A stretch of 64,000 nucleotides of DNA from Lepus europaeus (taxonomy: Eukaryota > Chordata > Mammalia > Lagomorpha > Leporidae). The notes below the pieces were generated by a model. That model was not told where the DNA came from and ran no database searches. It worked only from the letters and a program-made list of their open reading frames with translations. Location: NCBI RefSeq assembly GCF_033115175.1, contig NC_084850.1, positions 113,691,939 to 113,755,938 of the forward strand, given 5' to 3'. Shown here piece by piece: positions 32,546 to 45,095 of this stretch (position 1 is the stretch's first letter; every line of letters begins with the position of its first letter). The position numbers and the translations under genes are program-made.

Positions 32546-33092
32546 AATTAGATTAATGATGGATAATACTTTTGACCTTTATGTAATTTTGGCCTCTGTG
32601 CCAAATTTATTCCTATACAAACATTGAAAACTTCATATTATTGGTTCAAATTTTAGATAAGTCAGACATTTCAATAAAACAGCTATGGAAAAGAGCCATA
32701 ATCACAATGTCCAGTCCTAATTTCTCACATTTTTGCATTTAGTGCTACTGGCTTCACCTGACACAAATAAGGTATGTGCAATTCATGATGCCATACATCA
32801 AAAAGAACTGAAGAACTTCCTCCTGGAGCACTTCTAGAATGTATTTCATCCCCCAAAGGAAACTCTGCAAAATACCTTCATCACATTTTCCAAAACTGAG
32901 TTTCATGGCAGTAGACTTGAAACGGGGGATTCATACTAAGCTTGGGATCAACTAAAACTTCAGGTTCATTTTGTGCCACTCCTACTGCTGCTGCTGCTGC
33001 TGTTCTTGCTTTAACATAATCTGCCACCTATCTAGGTTTCCCTGAATCTGCTTGTATATGCAATTGATTTTTTTTTGTATCCTAAGTGAGTG
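32546..33092. other. Unannotated DNA with a short (CTG)n
   Basis: A (CTG)6-like run lies at 32984-33002. No gene or repeat is recognised otherwise. Confidence 0.4.
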
Positions 33093-33743
33093 CTTTAGTC
33101 ATCTTGGGCTATTATAACCATAGCAAATTACCAAAAACTGGTAGGCTTAAGCAACAGTAACTTATTTCGCATAGCTCTAGAGGTTGGAAATTGAAAACAA
33201 GGTCCCATCATAGTCAGGTCCTTGTGATTAGTCTTGTGGACTGCAGACTGTTATCTTCTCCTTGATTCCTCACAAGGGGGAAATACAGAGACATAGCTCT
33301 ATGTGGTCCTTTGGATAAGGCACTAATCCCATTCATGAGGCTTGTACCCTCATGGCCTAATTACCACCCAAACACTCCATCTCCTAATAACATTACTCTA
33401 AGGAATATGATTTCGATATAAGACTTTTTGAGGGACACAAATATTCAGTTCATTTCATTCCAACCCTAGTGCCCCCAAATTCATGTCCTTCTCATATATA
33501 AAATATATGTATTCCATCCTGAAGGCTCCCAAAGTTTTAACTCATTCCAGCATCAACTCTAAAGTTCAAAGTCTCATCCAAACCAGATGTGAGTGAAATT
33601 CCAGGTACATACAAATGGATCACTTCACAATTTCCAACTTTTCAAGATCTTTTTGAAACTTGATTCTGTGATCTATCATAATAGCTAACTTCCGTTTCTG
33701 TATCATCTATGCATTTAACAAACATACATCATTTCCATGAATT
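33093..33743 (-). mobile_element. MaLR-type LTR plus internal sequence, antisense
   Basis: The left end 'cttgggctattataaccat' and 'ggtaggcttaagcaacag' match the antisense LTR 3' half, and 'tgagggacacaaatattcag' is the RC of the LTR start. Sequence continuing to about 33740 ('cccccaaattcatgtccttc', 'aactcattccagcatcaac') resembles the adjoining internal region. No coding capacity remains. It is an ancient ERVL-related relic. Confidence 0.65.
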
Positions 33744-34113
33744 CATTCCACTTACTTTTTTTTTTTTTTGACAGGCAGAGTGGACAGTAGAGAGAGAGAC
33801 AGAGAGAAAGGTCTTCCTTTTTGCCGTTGGTTCACCCTCCAATGGCTGCCGCAGTAGGCGCGCTGCGGCCGGCGCACCGCGCTGATCCGATGGCAGGAGC
33901 CAGGTGCTTCTCCTGGTCTCCCATGGGGTGCAGGACCCAAGAACTTGGGCCATCCTCCACTGCACTCCCTGGCCACAGCAGAGAGCTGGCCTGGAAGAGG
34001 GGCAACCGGGACAGTATTGGTGCCCCGACCGGGACTAGAACCCGGTGTGCCGGCGCCGCAAGGTGGAGGATTAGCTTACTGAGCCGCGGCGCCAGCCATT
34101 CCACTTACTTTTT
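33744..34113 (-). mobile_element. Young-subtype C-SINE with 17-bp TSD
   Basis: The body at 33761-34096 is flanked by CATTCCACTTACTTTTT at 33744-33760 and 34097-34113, perfectly matched. The head (RC) starts GGCTGGCGCCGCGGCTCA, the B-box GGTTCTAGTCC is intact, and the GC-rich middle is well preserved. It is one of the least diverged SINEs in the window. Confidence 0.95.
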
Positions 34114-36054
34114 AAAACGTTTAACAGAACATACCCAAACCTAAGCATGTGTCTTTGCCATCCATATCTTATCTGAAGGTAGACACCATTCTGTTTATAA
34201 GTCTGCCTTGAGTTTTATCAGTAGAGCCATAGCCCTGAATTGAGTCTGATGTCACTAGACTAGACGTGGGGATATGTGAGACTGTGGCAGGAAGAAACAC
34301 TAATAGGAGAAAGCTGCTGTTTTTCACACAGATCTCCAGCTAAGCAGGCATCATGAGAAAGGTAGTAGAAAAGGACAGCATGTAAACTGAATTAAATTTT
34401 CATAACATAAGATGCCCTCAATTTATTTTTTTCCTAAGCATCAGTGTAATGAATAATTAAGAATGCTCACTCTCCTCTCAGATTTGCAGAAAGCAGTGTA
34501 TTTCTCAGATTCACTTGGCAGGTTTATTAGCTACTATTGTTTCTTTTTTTCAAAGAGGTCATCTGCCTACAGAATTTTTTTATCATTTCAGTAATTATGT
34601 TTTGATGGTTACATTTGCATGAATATGTTCAAAGCTTTCATATCTAATAAATGCACTACATGCAGAAAAAAGTCAAAATGATATGCAAGAAATGAGTACT
34701 TTAAGTGCCCATATGTAATTGTAGTCTTAATTAAAGACTGATTCAGAAAGAAAACTTTAGACAAAAATCCATTTTATTACAATTTTACTTAGACATTTCC
34801 TATATTCAAAGTGAAGAAAGGTCTTATTTTTTCCTCAATTAAGCTGTCATTGGGAAAACATTCTGCTCTTAAATTTGCTCTAGTGACAGTGAGAGGACCT
34901 GAATGATGTCCCTAAGTATTATAAATAGGTGAAACATGTGGTGGTCATAGCAATGCAGTGAGCAAATTTGGAACATATCCAAAATTAAGGGAATGAATCC
35001 ATTATAACTGCATCCCAAAGGCATTGAGGAATATCCTGCCAGGCAATATCAGGAAGACTAGGCAATCTCAAACCTTTCAGTGAGTGAGGAGGGAACACAA
35101 TAACAAGCGAGGTCTGTGAAACCCATGGATATCACTTACATGTGTAATCTTCATCACTATGTTCTGCTCAATATGGCAACACTTGCTGGCCACCTGCTGC
35201 TCTTTAGGGATCGTAATGCATGATGCTGTTATGCTGCTAAAATCCTATTAAAAAAAAACACAGGCCATGGTTAATGCTATCAAATTCGTTAATATTTCAA
35301 AATGCAACATCAATTTGAGCAGTGCTCTTGTCCATCAAAAGTTAGTATTTACGTAGTATTTTGGGAACACCACTGCCATTCTTCTTGTATGCAAAAATAT
35401 ATATAACAAATATAATCCTTTTGAGATAGTTTTTCTATTTATTCATCTTCTTATTTGATTCAGTTTTATTTCTACCTCTCCTTCCCCTTTGAAATCAATA
35501 ATTCTATACAATAACTATCTCTAATTTTATGACACTGCAAAAGTATTGTGACAGTAGGAGGGAAATTACTATGAAATAAAGGTCATTTATGTGTGTGAAA
35601 TGAATGGAAAAGGAAATATTATGTGCATAATGATTTCACTTATGGATTTATAAGCATGTGTCACAAAATGACTAGTACTAAGGACCAAAACAAACCTTGA
35701 AGTACTTTTCTCCTCTTCTATAATATTGGTTCAGACTTTTCTAATATATAATGACATTAGTTTTGGAAATTTCTACCTTCTTTTCTGGACTTTAATTCTG
35801 TTGAAGTTGAACTGTGGATTAAGTGCTCACTCATTCTCTAATAGTTTCAAAAATGTATGGAAATTAATGAATACTAAATGCATGTTTGTTAATCAAGTCA
35901 TTTGTTTTTAAGGTGGAGGAACTAAGGCCCTGACAAATTGATGAAACTTTCTGTGGCTGAAATAACTACTTGGCAGGAAAACCTAATGAAGCCCTGGAGC
36001 TTCCAGTAAAAACCTTTCATTGTTTATTTACTACTTTTTATTTGAATTTTGCCT
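34114..36054. other. 1.9 kb largely unique DNA with a possible MIR relic
   Basis: No gene is supported. At 35905-35985 'ggtggaggaactaaggccct' and the following bases weakly resemble an antisense MIR. The rest is AT-rich with no named repeat. Confidence 0.35.
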
Positions 36055-36170
36055 TGCTACCTTAACTTGCCCTTGAGGACAGGGACCGCATATTGAAATT
36101 CTAGAACACAGTCTTAGTTCCTCCGTATCCCAAACTCCAGTCCCAATGCCTGGCACTGGAGTATACTGTT
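36055..36170 (+). mobile_element. L2-type LINE 3' end remnant
   Basis: 'ccttgaggacagggaccg' and 'cccaatgcctggcact' are the familiar closing blocks of LINE-2 elements. Confidence 0.5.
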
Positions 36171-36198
36171 CTAAAAATTGCATTGTTAAAAAATGCTT

Positions 36199-36468
36199 TA
36201 TGAAAGTTCTCGGCAATGTGGCATAGTGGGCTAAGCTGCCACCTGCCATGCTGGCATCCCATATGAGAGATGCCCTGAGCTCTGGCTGTTTCACTTCTGA
36301 TCCAGCTCCCTGCTAATGCACCTGGGAAAGCAGCAGAAGATTGCCTACACTCATGTGGGAGATCTGGATGGAGGCCATGTGGAAAATAAACCAACTGATA
36401 GAAAAGATAGCCCCTCCCCTTGCTGTAACTTTGCCTTTCAAATGAATAAATCTTTTAAAATAAAAAAA
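36199..36468 (+). mobile_element. C-SINE with internal deletion
   Basis: The head is 'ctcggcaatgtggcatagtg' and the tail 'ttcaaatgaataaatctttt'. About 60 bp of the central region is missing. Confidence 0.85.
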
Positions 36469-38090
36469 GCTTTAATCAAAAAATTCTTTATGGTAAATCA
36501 CAACAACTCTGATAAATTGTCCACCCACCATTTTTTCTTGCCCCAAATCTCTGTCTCATATCAATCTCAGGGTTACGCACAGGGTACAGGGTAATAATTT
36601 CTGCATATTCTTTGGAAGCATTCGAAAGAATATCCGTGCCTTTAATTTCACATTTTACAGCTCTCAGCTCCCAGAAATTTCATAAGATAAAACTTCTACA
36701 GTAAATGTTACCATGTGGCAATATATACCACACCCAGAAGACAACAAAATAAGAACGTGAACATAAGGAACAAAGGCAATCACATAGATCTGCTAAATTC
36801 GATATTACAAATAAAATCATCCATTTTCCTTTATTACACATAATACCTTTGAGAACATTATTATTCTAAAGTGCTAATCCTTACCCAGTGCCTTCAGGCC
36901 TTCTGTGATCCTCTGCAGAAGCAACTGTCTCTGGCAGTGTGCAGTAGTGACACCAGTAAGCAACAGCCTAAAACTGATAAACATGAATCCCTCAGCCCTT
37001 AGCCAGGGAAACAATAGCTTTAACACATATGTAATTAATGGACTATTCAATAAGTGCTCTGAGAGCCCCAAGCAAGGATTTCAGTCTATATGCCCAAGTG
37101 TCCCTGCAATGTAGGAAAAGCACAGACAGAAGAGAGAACCAAGATAAAGCCATGAAGGTTTCCAATTCAACAAGGAGCTTAGTACATGGTAATCACATTA
37201 ACTTGTCCAAATCAAACCCTTAGACTTACCTGCCCTTGGAAATCTGCTTAGGCCTAGGCAAAAATTGTACACATTTGTGCACAAAGCAAAGTCTTAATGC
37301 AGGGGTAGGAAAACAATATAAAAAGAACAAACACTTATGGCCAGCACTCCATGTTTGCTTATATGATATTGAATGTAAAATGTACTTCTTGCTTCTGAGA
37401 ATTGTTTTGCAGCAATAAAGCTTTCAAAAATCTCATGTACCTAATTCAAAACTTTTAAAATTTATGTTATAAAATTTATTGTAGTGTCCTAATAAATCAG
37501 CACTTGCTAGTAGCAAATTATCAGAATGTGCTGTATATTGAAAAGATAAATCAGTATTGAATAGCAAAGAGAGAAGGTGTTTTCAAATCAGACCGCCAAA
37601 GCACTAACTAATGGGAACATTTGTAAACTCAAGAATGATTTACAATAGGGCTCTTGGTGAGAGTGTGTAAATCCAGCAGAAGATTTTACATCTATCAGCT
37701 GGGACTGTTGGTCCATTGTTTATAAATCAAGAAGTTAATGAACAGTCAGGGGTCTGTAATTCCAGACAGTAAATTAGAAGCCTGTAACTTCTGATTTACA
37801 AATTCAGAATTGCATGTATCACTGAACATAACAATAGATCGCAGCCAAAATCACCTGAAGACTGGTATGTGCAAATCACAGTTGGAAATAAAAAGATCAT
37901 ATGTTTACACTACCTACCAGTACTGACTTAGCCAATTCTACAATTCTGCATTTTATAAGACCATAACAGAGATGTGCCAAGCAGAAGGCCTGCACTTAGC
38001 ATCTTCAGGGAACAAATTAGCTCGTTCTTATTCAGTTACTTTTAATGAGGAATAATCTATTTAAATACAGCATTTACAGCACAGTTTTTG
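36469..38090. other. Unannotated DNA with an enhancer-like AT-rich patch
   Basis: No repeat is recognised. The 37570-37960 stretch lacks repeat signatures and contains evenly spaced 'tgatttac', 'aataatc' and 'gtaaat' motifs, as seen in conserved noncoding elements. This is an impression only. Confidence 0.3.
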
Positions 38091-39560
38091 GCTCACCCAT
38101 AAAAGGACCTTACAGCAAATGACAATCTGAAAAGACTCCATCTAGTCAGAGACATGAAGTTCGAAGATGGTCCCTTTCCCTCAGGGTACATAGAAGCCTG
38201 CTCCCTGAAAGGTCCCATGTGAGGACAAATCTTGGGCGGGATGCCTTGCTGCTCCATTCCCACAACGGAACCCAAGGCAAGTCCTCGCCATTTCAGGAGC
38301 AGCACGTGCAAGCCCCATGTGGCCATCTCACACGTGCCACAGCCTGTGACACTGGTGGAGATGACGGGCTGGAGGGACCCTCACATGACCTCCTGTTTGT
38401 TTTCCCCAAATCTCTCCTGAATGGACGGGGAGACTTGCAGCACAAGAGAACTCGAGTAGAACTAAAAGAAATTAAAAAGCGAAGGGCCAACATGTCCCAA
38501 GAGGTGACTGACTCAGAGGAATTACAAGAAATTGAAAAGCGTAGAGCTAACAAATCCCAACAGGTGACTGACTCAGAGAGGAGGTTCAATGTGGCTTGTC
38601 TGCCTTTCGCTGCCTCCACTTCAGAAACAGACACCATGGTTAGATCATGTTCCTGGGAACTCTCACTGTGGAAGGGCTGGGCGCAAATGAGGCTTTGGGG
38701 AGACCCAGGCTATGAAAGCCCCCCGCTACATCCCACCCAGTGCTCGAGAATCAAGCACACTGATTCTCCTGGCTACTCTGGGGCCGAGTGAGACGCCTTG
38801 CCTCCCCATTTCAGCTGCAGCATCCCTGCCTTAGGTCATCTTCTCTGAGTGACAGTCCCTCATGCTCCAGATCTGAACAGATGCCAACCTGTCACCCATG
38901 CATATGTCAGGATCCTTAAGTGTTAATAGGGGCCTTCAGCTACTCTCCCTTTAGGGAGATAACAACGTGGGACTTTATCCAGGAGGTGGGGGGTTAATAA
39001 GCTAAGGGTAGGCTGGGGGGCAATAAGTGGCAGGTATTTGGGAACAGGGACATCTGTCCTGGAATCACCTTGATGATACCTCACAGGCCACTGCTTCCTG
39101 CCCTGACTAGACTGGGGTTAAATAAGATCATAGCAGCCCAATGCATGGTAATCAATAAAGACTTGAATAGAAAGAATCTGCCTGTCTTCCTCCTCTGTAT
39201 TTTCTGACCCGTGGATAGGGACACCTTGGACTCCCCCACGTGCCTCCTGCAAGAGAGCTGGAATCATCAATCTGAAAGTAGACAGTCTCCGGGGAGGAGC
39301 AAGAAAAAGAAGAGCTGATGTCTTATCTTGTGGACTCATTCTGCACCGTGACTTCATGACATGTCCCTTGTTCTCCATCACTTCAACGGACCTCGCTGCA
39401 CACCTTCCCCAAATTTGCGTTTATGGACTGAACACCTGCATTCATTCCCTGCCTCCAGTTTGGCATCCGTGCTGCTCTTCACAGCAGGATGTTCTTTGGG
39501 GAAACCACGTGAAGATCTAAATGTCACTTGGGTCCTCATCTGCGACTACTGCTAGAACAC
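38091..39560. other. GC-richer unclassified segment with an in-frame 60-bp duplication
   Basis: A plus-strand frame is open from 38219 to 38791, though its first ATG is at 38492. It contains two consecutive 60-bp units (38461-38520 and 38521-38580) encoding the repeat E(I/L)xEIxKRRANxSQxVTDSE. Downstream, a stretch starting TGTCAGG (38916) has a TATA-like 'taaataag' (39119), AATAAA (39160) and then '...gatagggaca', a layout reminiscent of a retroviral LTR. No matching duplication is seen. It may be an unrecognised LTR element or a noncoding transcript. Confidence 0.35.
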
Positions 39561-40170
39561 CCTGTCCTAGGATAACATGCAGGTCCCTTGGGTGGGTCTG
39601 CACATAGAGGCCACTTAATATTACTTGGCAAATATTAGTAATACAGGCTTAAAGATACAGTATACTTTGTCATTTGAGGAATTTTTTGTTACAGTGTTAT
39701 AAATCAAACTCATATTTTAGAAATTAATTGGATGAAATAAAAGAGCACAGATCCTAAAACCTGAAGTTTGAAGGTAACGTTCTTTCTTCATTTGCTGTTT
39801 ATTCTCAAGATTACTAAATATCAGGCCTGAAGATATATCTTATGTGGCATTTTACAATTATTGTATCATTTCTTCATTCTACCTGGGACCTTAGAGTCCT
39901 GGGTATTTCAGTAAATTATTGCAGAAGCAACAAAGTGGAAAATCAGAGCAAATAGTTCTGCAAGTTAGGTACGGAAAATCTTCTATTGCACTTCTACCAT
40001 ACCTCAGTCAGGTCCAATATAAGCAAACAAAACCTGTGAGATTATATAGCATGGTATTTTGTTTCATAAGCACTTGAATTTTGTCTAAAAATAAAGGAGC
40101 CATTAGTCAAGAGACACACACACACTTCCTAATACATATAAATATATTGATTCTTATAAAGAATAAAATC
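39561..40170. other. Unannotated AT-rich DNA
   Basis: There is a short (CA)n at 40112-40126. Nothing else is recognised. Confidence 0.35.
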
Positions 40171-40497
40171 GGGGCTAGCATTGTGGTACAGTGCGTTAAG
40201 CTGCTGCCTGCAATGCCAGCATCCCAAATACAAGCACTGGTTTGTATATCAGCTGCTCCTCTTCTGATAAAGCTCTCTACTGTGGCCTGGGAAAGCAGCA
40301 GAAGATCGCCCAAGTTCTTGGGTCCCTGCATCCATATGGGAGATGCAGAAGAAGCTCCTGGATCCAGGCTTCAGTCTGGCCCAGCACCAGCTGTTGTAGT
40401 AATTTGGGAGTTGAAGAAACAGATGGAAGATCTCTCTATGTCTCTGTCTTGCCCTTTGTAACTCTACCTTTCAAATAAATAAATAAATCTTTAAAAA
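40171..40497 (+). mobile_element. C-SINE, full length
   Basis: The head is 'ggggctagcattgtggtaca' and the tail 'caaataaataaataaatctt'. AATAAAAT flanks both sides and may be a short TSD. Confidence 0.9.
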
Positions 40498-41687
40498 AAA
40501 CAAATAAAATTAGGAATTTCTAATTCTCACGCTTTCACTAGCAATGTTAAATAAAATAATGCTAATTTAAAGTTCCAACTATTTCCCGTTGTAAGTTTAT
40601 AAACCCTAAACGTGTTACTCAAGTTAAAGTTTTTCTAATATCACCTGTTTTAAGACAACTAGCAAAACTATGTTACCAATATAATTTCATTCTTTAAAAA
40701 AAATATAGCCCTAATTGCTAAATCACAAAGTTCAAGCAGCAGCCAAATAAAGAGCAATGTTTTCCAGCTATGGTAGAGAAACTGGCTGGTAGATGAAGTG
40801 GGCTACATCAGCAGACTGTCAGGGAACATTTGTGAATAGAAGTGGAAATAAATGCTGTTTAAATGAATAAAGAACCAAACAAATATATGGTAGCTAGAAT
40901 CTGTCACTTTGCAACTCAACCAAAACACGATTTGGGGTCTGCCAAGATCTACTGATACCCTTCTTTGCTCCCTTTTGTGCCCAAGAAGACTGGGAACTGC
41001 ATTGTGCATCACAGGGGTCCTCTGCCCTCTGGCTGCTACTGGGTTTCACAAATGGAAGTTGCTTCGGGAAGTTGTAGGTAGGGAGGAGGAGGGTCGGAGG
41101 ATAGCAAGGCCTTGGAATTTACTCCTCTCTCCTCTTCCTGGCTGGAGTTCTCCCCAGACACAGCTCCTGCCTGCGATGCCTCCTACAGGATTCCCACCCA
41201 ACACTCAACAGCTACCAAAACAGCTCTCCCCATCAAGAATAGTAAAGGCTTCTGTTGTTTCAGGTTCCTCAGTGCTTCAGTATCCCCTATGGGCAACCCT
41301 AAATCTGCCCACATCTTCATAAACACTCCTAAATTGATAAACACTGCCTAAGGGATCATCATGTCAATCACGTCCTTGTCTTTTAACAGATGAAATTAAT
41401 TAAATGTCAGATTTCTCAAAATTAGGGTTAGGATTTTAATTTGCATCCTCAGCAATGCCCTTCTTGTTGAAGCCATTTGGAAACAGGAAATGGGGTAGTA
41501 CCTATTGGCGAAGCTACACCCTCTGGATGTAGAGAGACACACTCTTCTCAAAGGAAAGCACTCAGGCACAATTCATGCTTCTTCTGGCAAGAGTCAACTC
41601 AAATTGCACCTTCTCTTTGAAACTCTCCTGCGGTTGAGCCCACCGAAGTTACATTACTCTGAAATTTATTGTGTATGATATTGTTGT
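40498..41687. other. Unannotated DNA
   Basis: The frame at 40909-41322 (137 codons) opens from a non-standard start and has no recognisable domain. No repeat family is assigned. Confidence 0.35.
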
Positions 41688-42204
41688 AAAGATTAAGTGA
41701 ATCCTCACCCTGTCTTTTATGACCTTGTCTAAATATGATCAGAGTCAGCGAACTCAGAAAGCTTCCATAGCCTTGGCAACTCATGACGAGAGCCTAGGGT
41801 GGTTACTGGCGCCATAAACTAGAGTGTCAATTTGTTGGGTCAACAACAGGAGCTACTGTGCACTTGCTCCTCATGTGGGATCTCTGTCCTTAATGTGCTG
41901 TACATTTTGATTTAATGCTATAACTAGTACTCCAACAGTATGTTTCACTTTGTGTTTCTATGTGGGTGCAAACTGTTGAAATCTTTACTTAATATATACT
42001 AAACTGATCTTCTGTATATAAAGAGAATTGAAAATGAATCTTGATGTGAATGGAAGGGGAGAGGAAGCGGGAGAGGGGAGGGTTGCGGATGGGAGGGAAG
42101 TTATGGGAGGGGGAAGCCATTGTAATCCATAAGCTGTACATTGGAAATTTATATTCATTAAATAAAAGTTTAAAAAAAACTAAAAATAAAAAAAGATTAA
42201 GTGA
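41688..42204 (+). mobile_element. LINE tail of the HAL1-like type with 13-bp TSD
   Basis: The insertion at 41701-42191 is flanked by AAAGATTAAGTGA at 41688 and 42192. Its 5' sequence 'atcctcaccctgtctttta' followed by 'tgaccttgtctaaatatg' matches the minus-strand element at 22.2-23.9 kb, not the LINE-1 3' UTR. It has a single copy of the 165-bp unit (41878-42042) and the G-rich tract. Confidence 0.9.
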
Positions 42205-42264
42205 TAAAGTGAGATGATGCACGTTGGAATGCTTTGCAGTGAGTGACAGATTTACAGTATCATT

Positions 42265-42875
42265 AATAAGAACCAACAACAGGAGTCACTGTGTATTTAC
42301 GTCTCATGTGGGATCTGTCCTTAATGGGTTGTCCAATGTGAAGTAATGCTTTAACTAGTACTGAAACAGTATTTTTACACTTTGTGTTTCTGTGTGGGTG
42401 CAAACTGATGAAATCTTTACTTAGTATATACTGAATCGATCTTCTGTATATAAAAATAATTGAAAATGAAAAAAAAAACCACTTGGTGTTAAATTGGAAA
42501 TTGCATAGAAAATTAATCAATTTTTAAAAAAATGTCATGTAGGATCTCTGTCCTTAATGTGCTGTACATTGTGATTTAATGCTATAACTAGTACTCCAAC
42601 AGTATTTTTCACTTTGTGTTGCTATGTGAGGGCAAACTGTTGAAATCTTTACTTAATATATACTAAACTGATCTTCTGTATATAAAGAGAATTGAAAATG
42701 AATCTTGATGTGAATGGAAGGGGAGAGGGAGCGGGAAAGGGGAGGGTTGCAGGTGGGAGGGAAGTTATGGGGGGGAGCCATTGTAATCCATAAGCTGTAC
42801 TTTGGAAATTTATATTCATTAAATAAAAGTTTAAAAAAATTAAAAAATTAAAAAATTGAAAAAAAAATAAGAACC
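42265..42875 (+). mobile_element. LINE-1 3' UTR fragment with 10-bp TSD
   Basis: The insertion at 42275-42865 is flanked by AATAAGAACC at 42265 and 42866. It contains two copies of the 165-bp unit (42309-42470 and 42542-42704) like the 18.2-kb copy, the G-rich tract, and a long AT-rich tail of 'taaaaaa' blocks. It lies 60 bp from the preceding tail but is a separate event. Confidence 0.92.
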
Positions 42876-44861
42876 CTCAGTTAAAGATGAGAATCCTTGC
42901 CTCCTTAGAGATAGGGTCTGTTTAGACCCGCCCTACTATCTTGACTTGAACTTTCTGACCTTTCTTCACAGGGCTCAAATGATGGGGCTCTATGAAAAAA
43001 GAGTAAATAAGCAAAAATTTGCATGAAAATTTTGGCTTCAGGTTCTGTTTTCATCTAGGTTTACACATTGTGTCCACAGTCTATGTTAGCCAAATTTCCA
43101 TTTCATAAAAAATAAGGATTACAGATGGTCTCAATGAACTCTGAGTCTATCTAGGAGACAGGATAGAGCCTTTCTGGCTATTGAATTCCCAGAATGTAAC
43201 TAGAACCTGAATTATCTCATGTTGGATGGATTACATCATCTCCAGTAGGATCTTGACAAACTTCCAATGAAATAGCACCAATATGAAATGAAGATTTACG
43301 AATTCATATTTTTCTGAGGAATCACTCAACTCAGAACTGGAAGAGTCGGTTCTAAGAAGGGAAAAAAGACCTTTCCCTGAGCTATACTACAAAAGAAGCC
43401 AGTGAATACTTAGAAACTCAGTTTCACAAAGACTGTATGGCTTTCAAATCCTGAGAGAGGTGGCAGGATCTCTCAAACCAATAAAACAATCACCAACAGT
43501 TGGGCATCCACTTTTCCATTACAGTTGAGAATACTGAAACAACTTAGAGAAACAGTTTAAACACTAAAGAATAAAACCCCTTGTTCACTAAAGTTAAATT
43601 TCTCCTTTACAGTCTCGTGAAGAAATATAGGCTTTAGAAGCTGTCAAATTGTTATCCCCAACTTGCCCCCCAGGAATTCAGTGAATAGATACACTGAGCA
43701 GTGTGTCGCTGCAGAATCATCTGCAAGGTGCTTTCAGGAACAAATTTCTTTAAGACAGTTCTTTCTCTTAAGTACCTGCCAATATCCACAGAAACATCTC
43801 AGTGCCATTCTACAGAGACCTCTCTGTTAGACAATTTACAGAGTAAATATAGTAGATGCAGTTACTGCCTGCAATGTAAGAACACACAGGATGTGCTCAG
43901 CTGCTACAAGCAACTGGACAAACAGTACACCATGACCCATGGGGGAAATCTGTCTGTTTTCATATACATAAATCCGTGACAATGTCAGCATGTTTGAAAG
44001 AAAGCTGCTAGGTATGTCCAGGTACTTTATTTACAAGATCTAAAAAAGCACACTTTATTTTTATTAAAGACCATACACATGCAACATTGATTCTGAGCTG
44101 AATAAGGGTGTGGAACAGTTCAGTTCAGATGTGGACTTTTAGGGATTCAATCTTCATTTAATCTGTTTTGCTGGAATGTTCAAGTGCTACAGTAGAGTTC
44201 TCTGAAGTTAGGCAAAAGGCACTAGTCATTGAAATACAGACCTTAGGTTATAAGTTAAGAAAATATTTACCTTTGGAGTAGCAAAGATCAGGCAGATTTT
44301 ATAGGCTGTTGGGAGAAGCCTATCAAGGACCATTTGGCCATTTGTTTGCAAGCCATATGGTAACCTTTTATCATTTGCAGAAGGGTGAAGTCAGGGACCT
44401 CAGCAGCCTACCACACTAATTCATCCCAGGAACTTGACAGCATCACAATGTGTCTGATATTACGGGCCTAAACTGAAATAACCAAATCTAAAAGTGCTTC
44501 ATAAAGAGCTTACCCTGCAGGCTTTAAAGTCAGAAGGCACTGTCGCATATACACCTTGGATGCCACCACTAGTTTTTTGATTGGCAGTGAGATCCTGAGA
44601 GGGCTGTTTAAACCCTGACTGTATCACTCCTCAGCCTTCCTTGTAGATTACTGCCCTTCTGCACACATCTGCTATTGCACTTAGAAAGTGACACTATGAC
44701 TCTGGTTATGAATTTCAGTTCTTTGGGTGAATGTGTCTTTAACCATTATTGAGATTAAACATTCTCAACATAATATTTAGCACATAAAAATGAAATATCT
44801 ATGGAAGGAAGAAAGACAGAGTAAAGAAAGGAGGAAAGGGGCAATTACATAATTGTAAGTA
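42876..44861. other. 2 kb unannotated DNA
   Basis: No repeat head or tail and no credible coding frame was seen. The 92-codon frame at 43701-43979 lacks motifs. Confidence 0.35.
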
Positions 44862-45095
44862 ATAACAAGCATCGCCATTTATTGAACACGTTAGTATACA
44901 ATAGAAATTACCTAATTGTCTTAGGAATAGTTTGCAATGATAGTCTCAGAAAAATTCTACTGTATTATTATCTGTCTTTTACAATCATGAAAATAGAGCT
45001 TAATGGAGTTAAAAAAAAAAACCTTTCCCCAACTGATAAAAATTATAAAACCCATAAATGATGTCTAAGTACTGTGTTCCTAGCCACTAAGCCCA
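44862..45095 (-). mobile_element. MIR SINE remnant
   Basis: 'catttattgaacacgttagt' followed by 'attatctgtcttttacaatc' and 'atgaaaatagagctt' tracks the antisense MIR layout over its whole length. Confidence 0.6.

Noticed and set aside
34860-35250. Possible exon or processed pseudogene near 34860-35250
   Set aside because: The composition looked gene-like at first, but no frame longer than about 60 codons, splice sites or recognisable product was found.
40909-41322. 137-codon plus-strand frame
   Set aside because: The first codon is not ATG, no domain is apparent, and there is no splice or promoter context.
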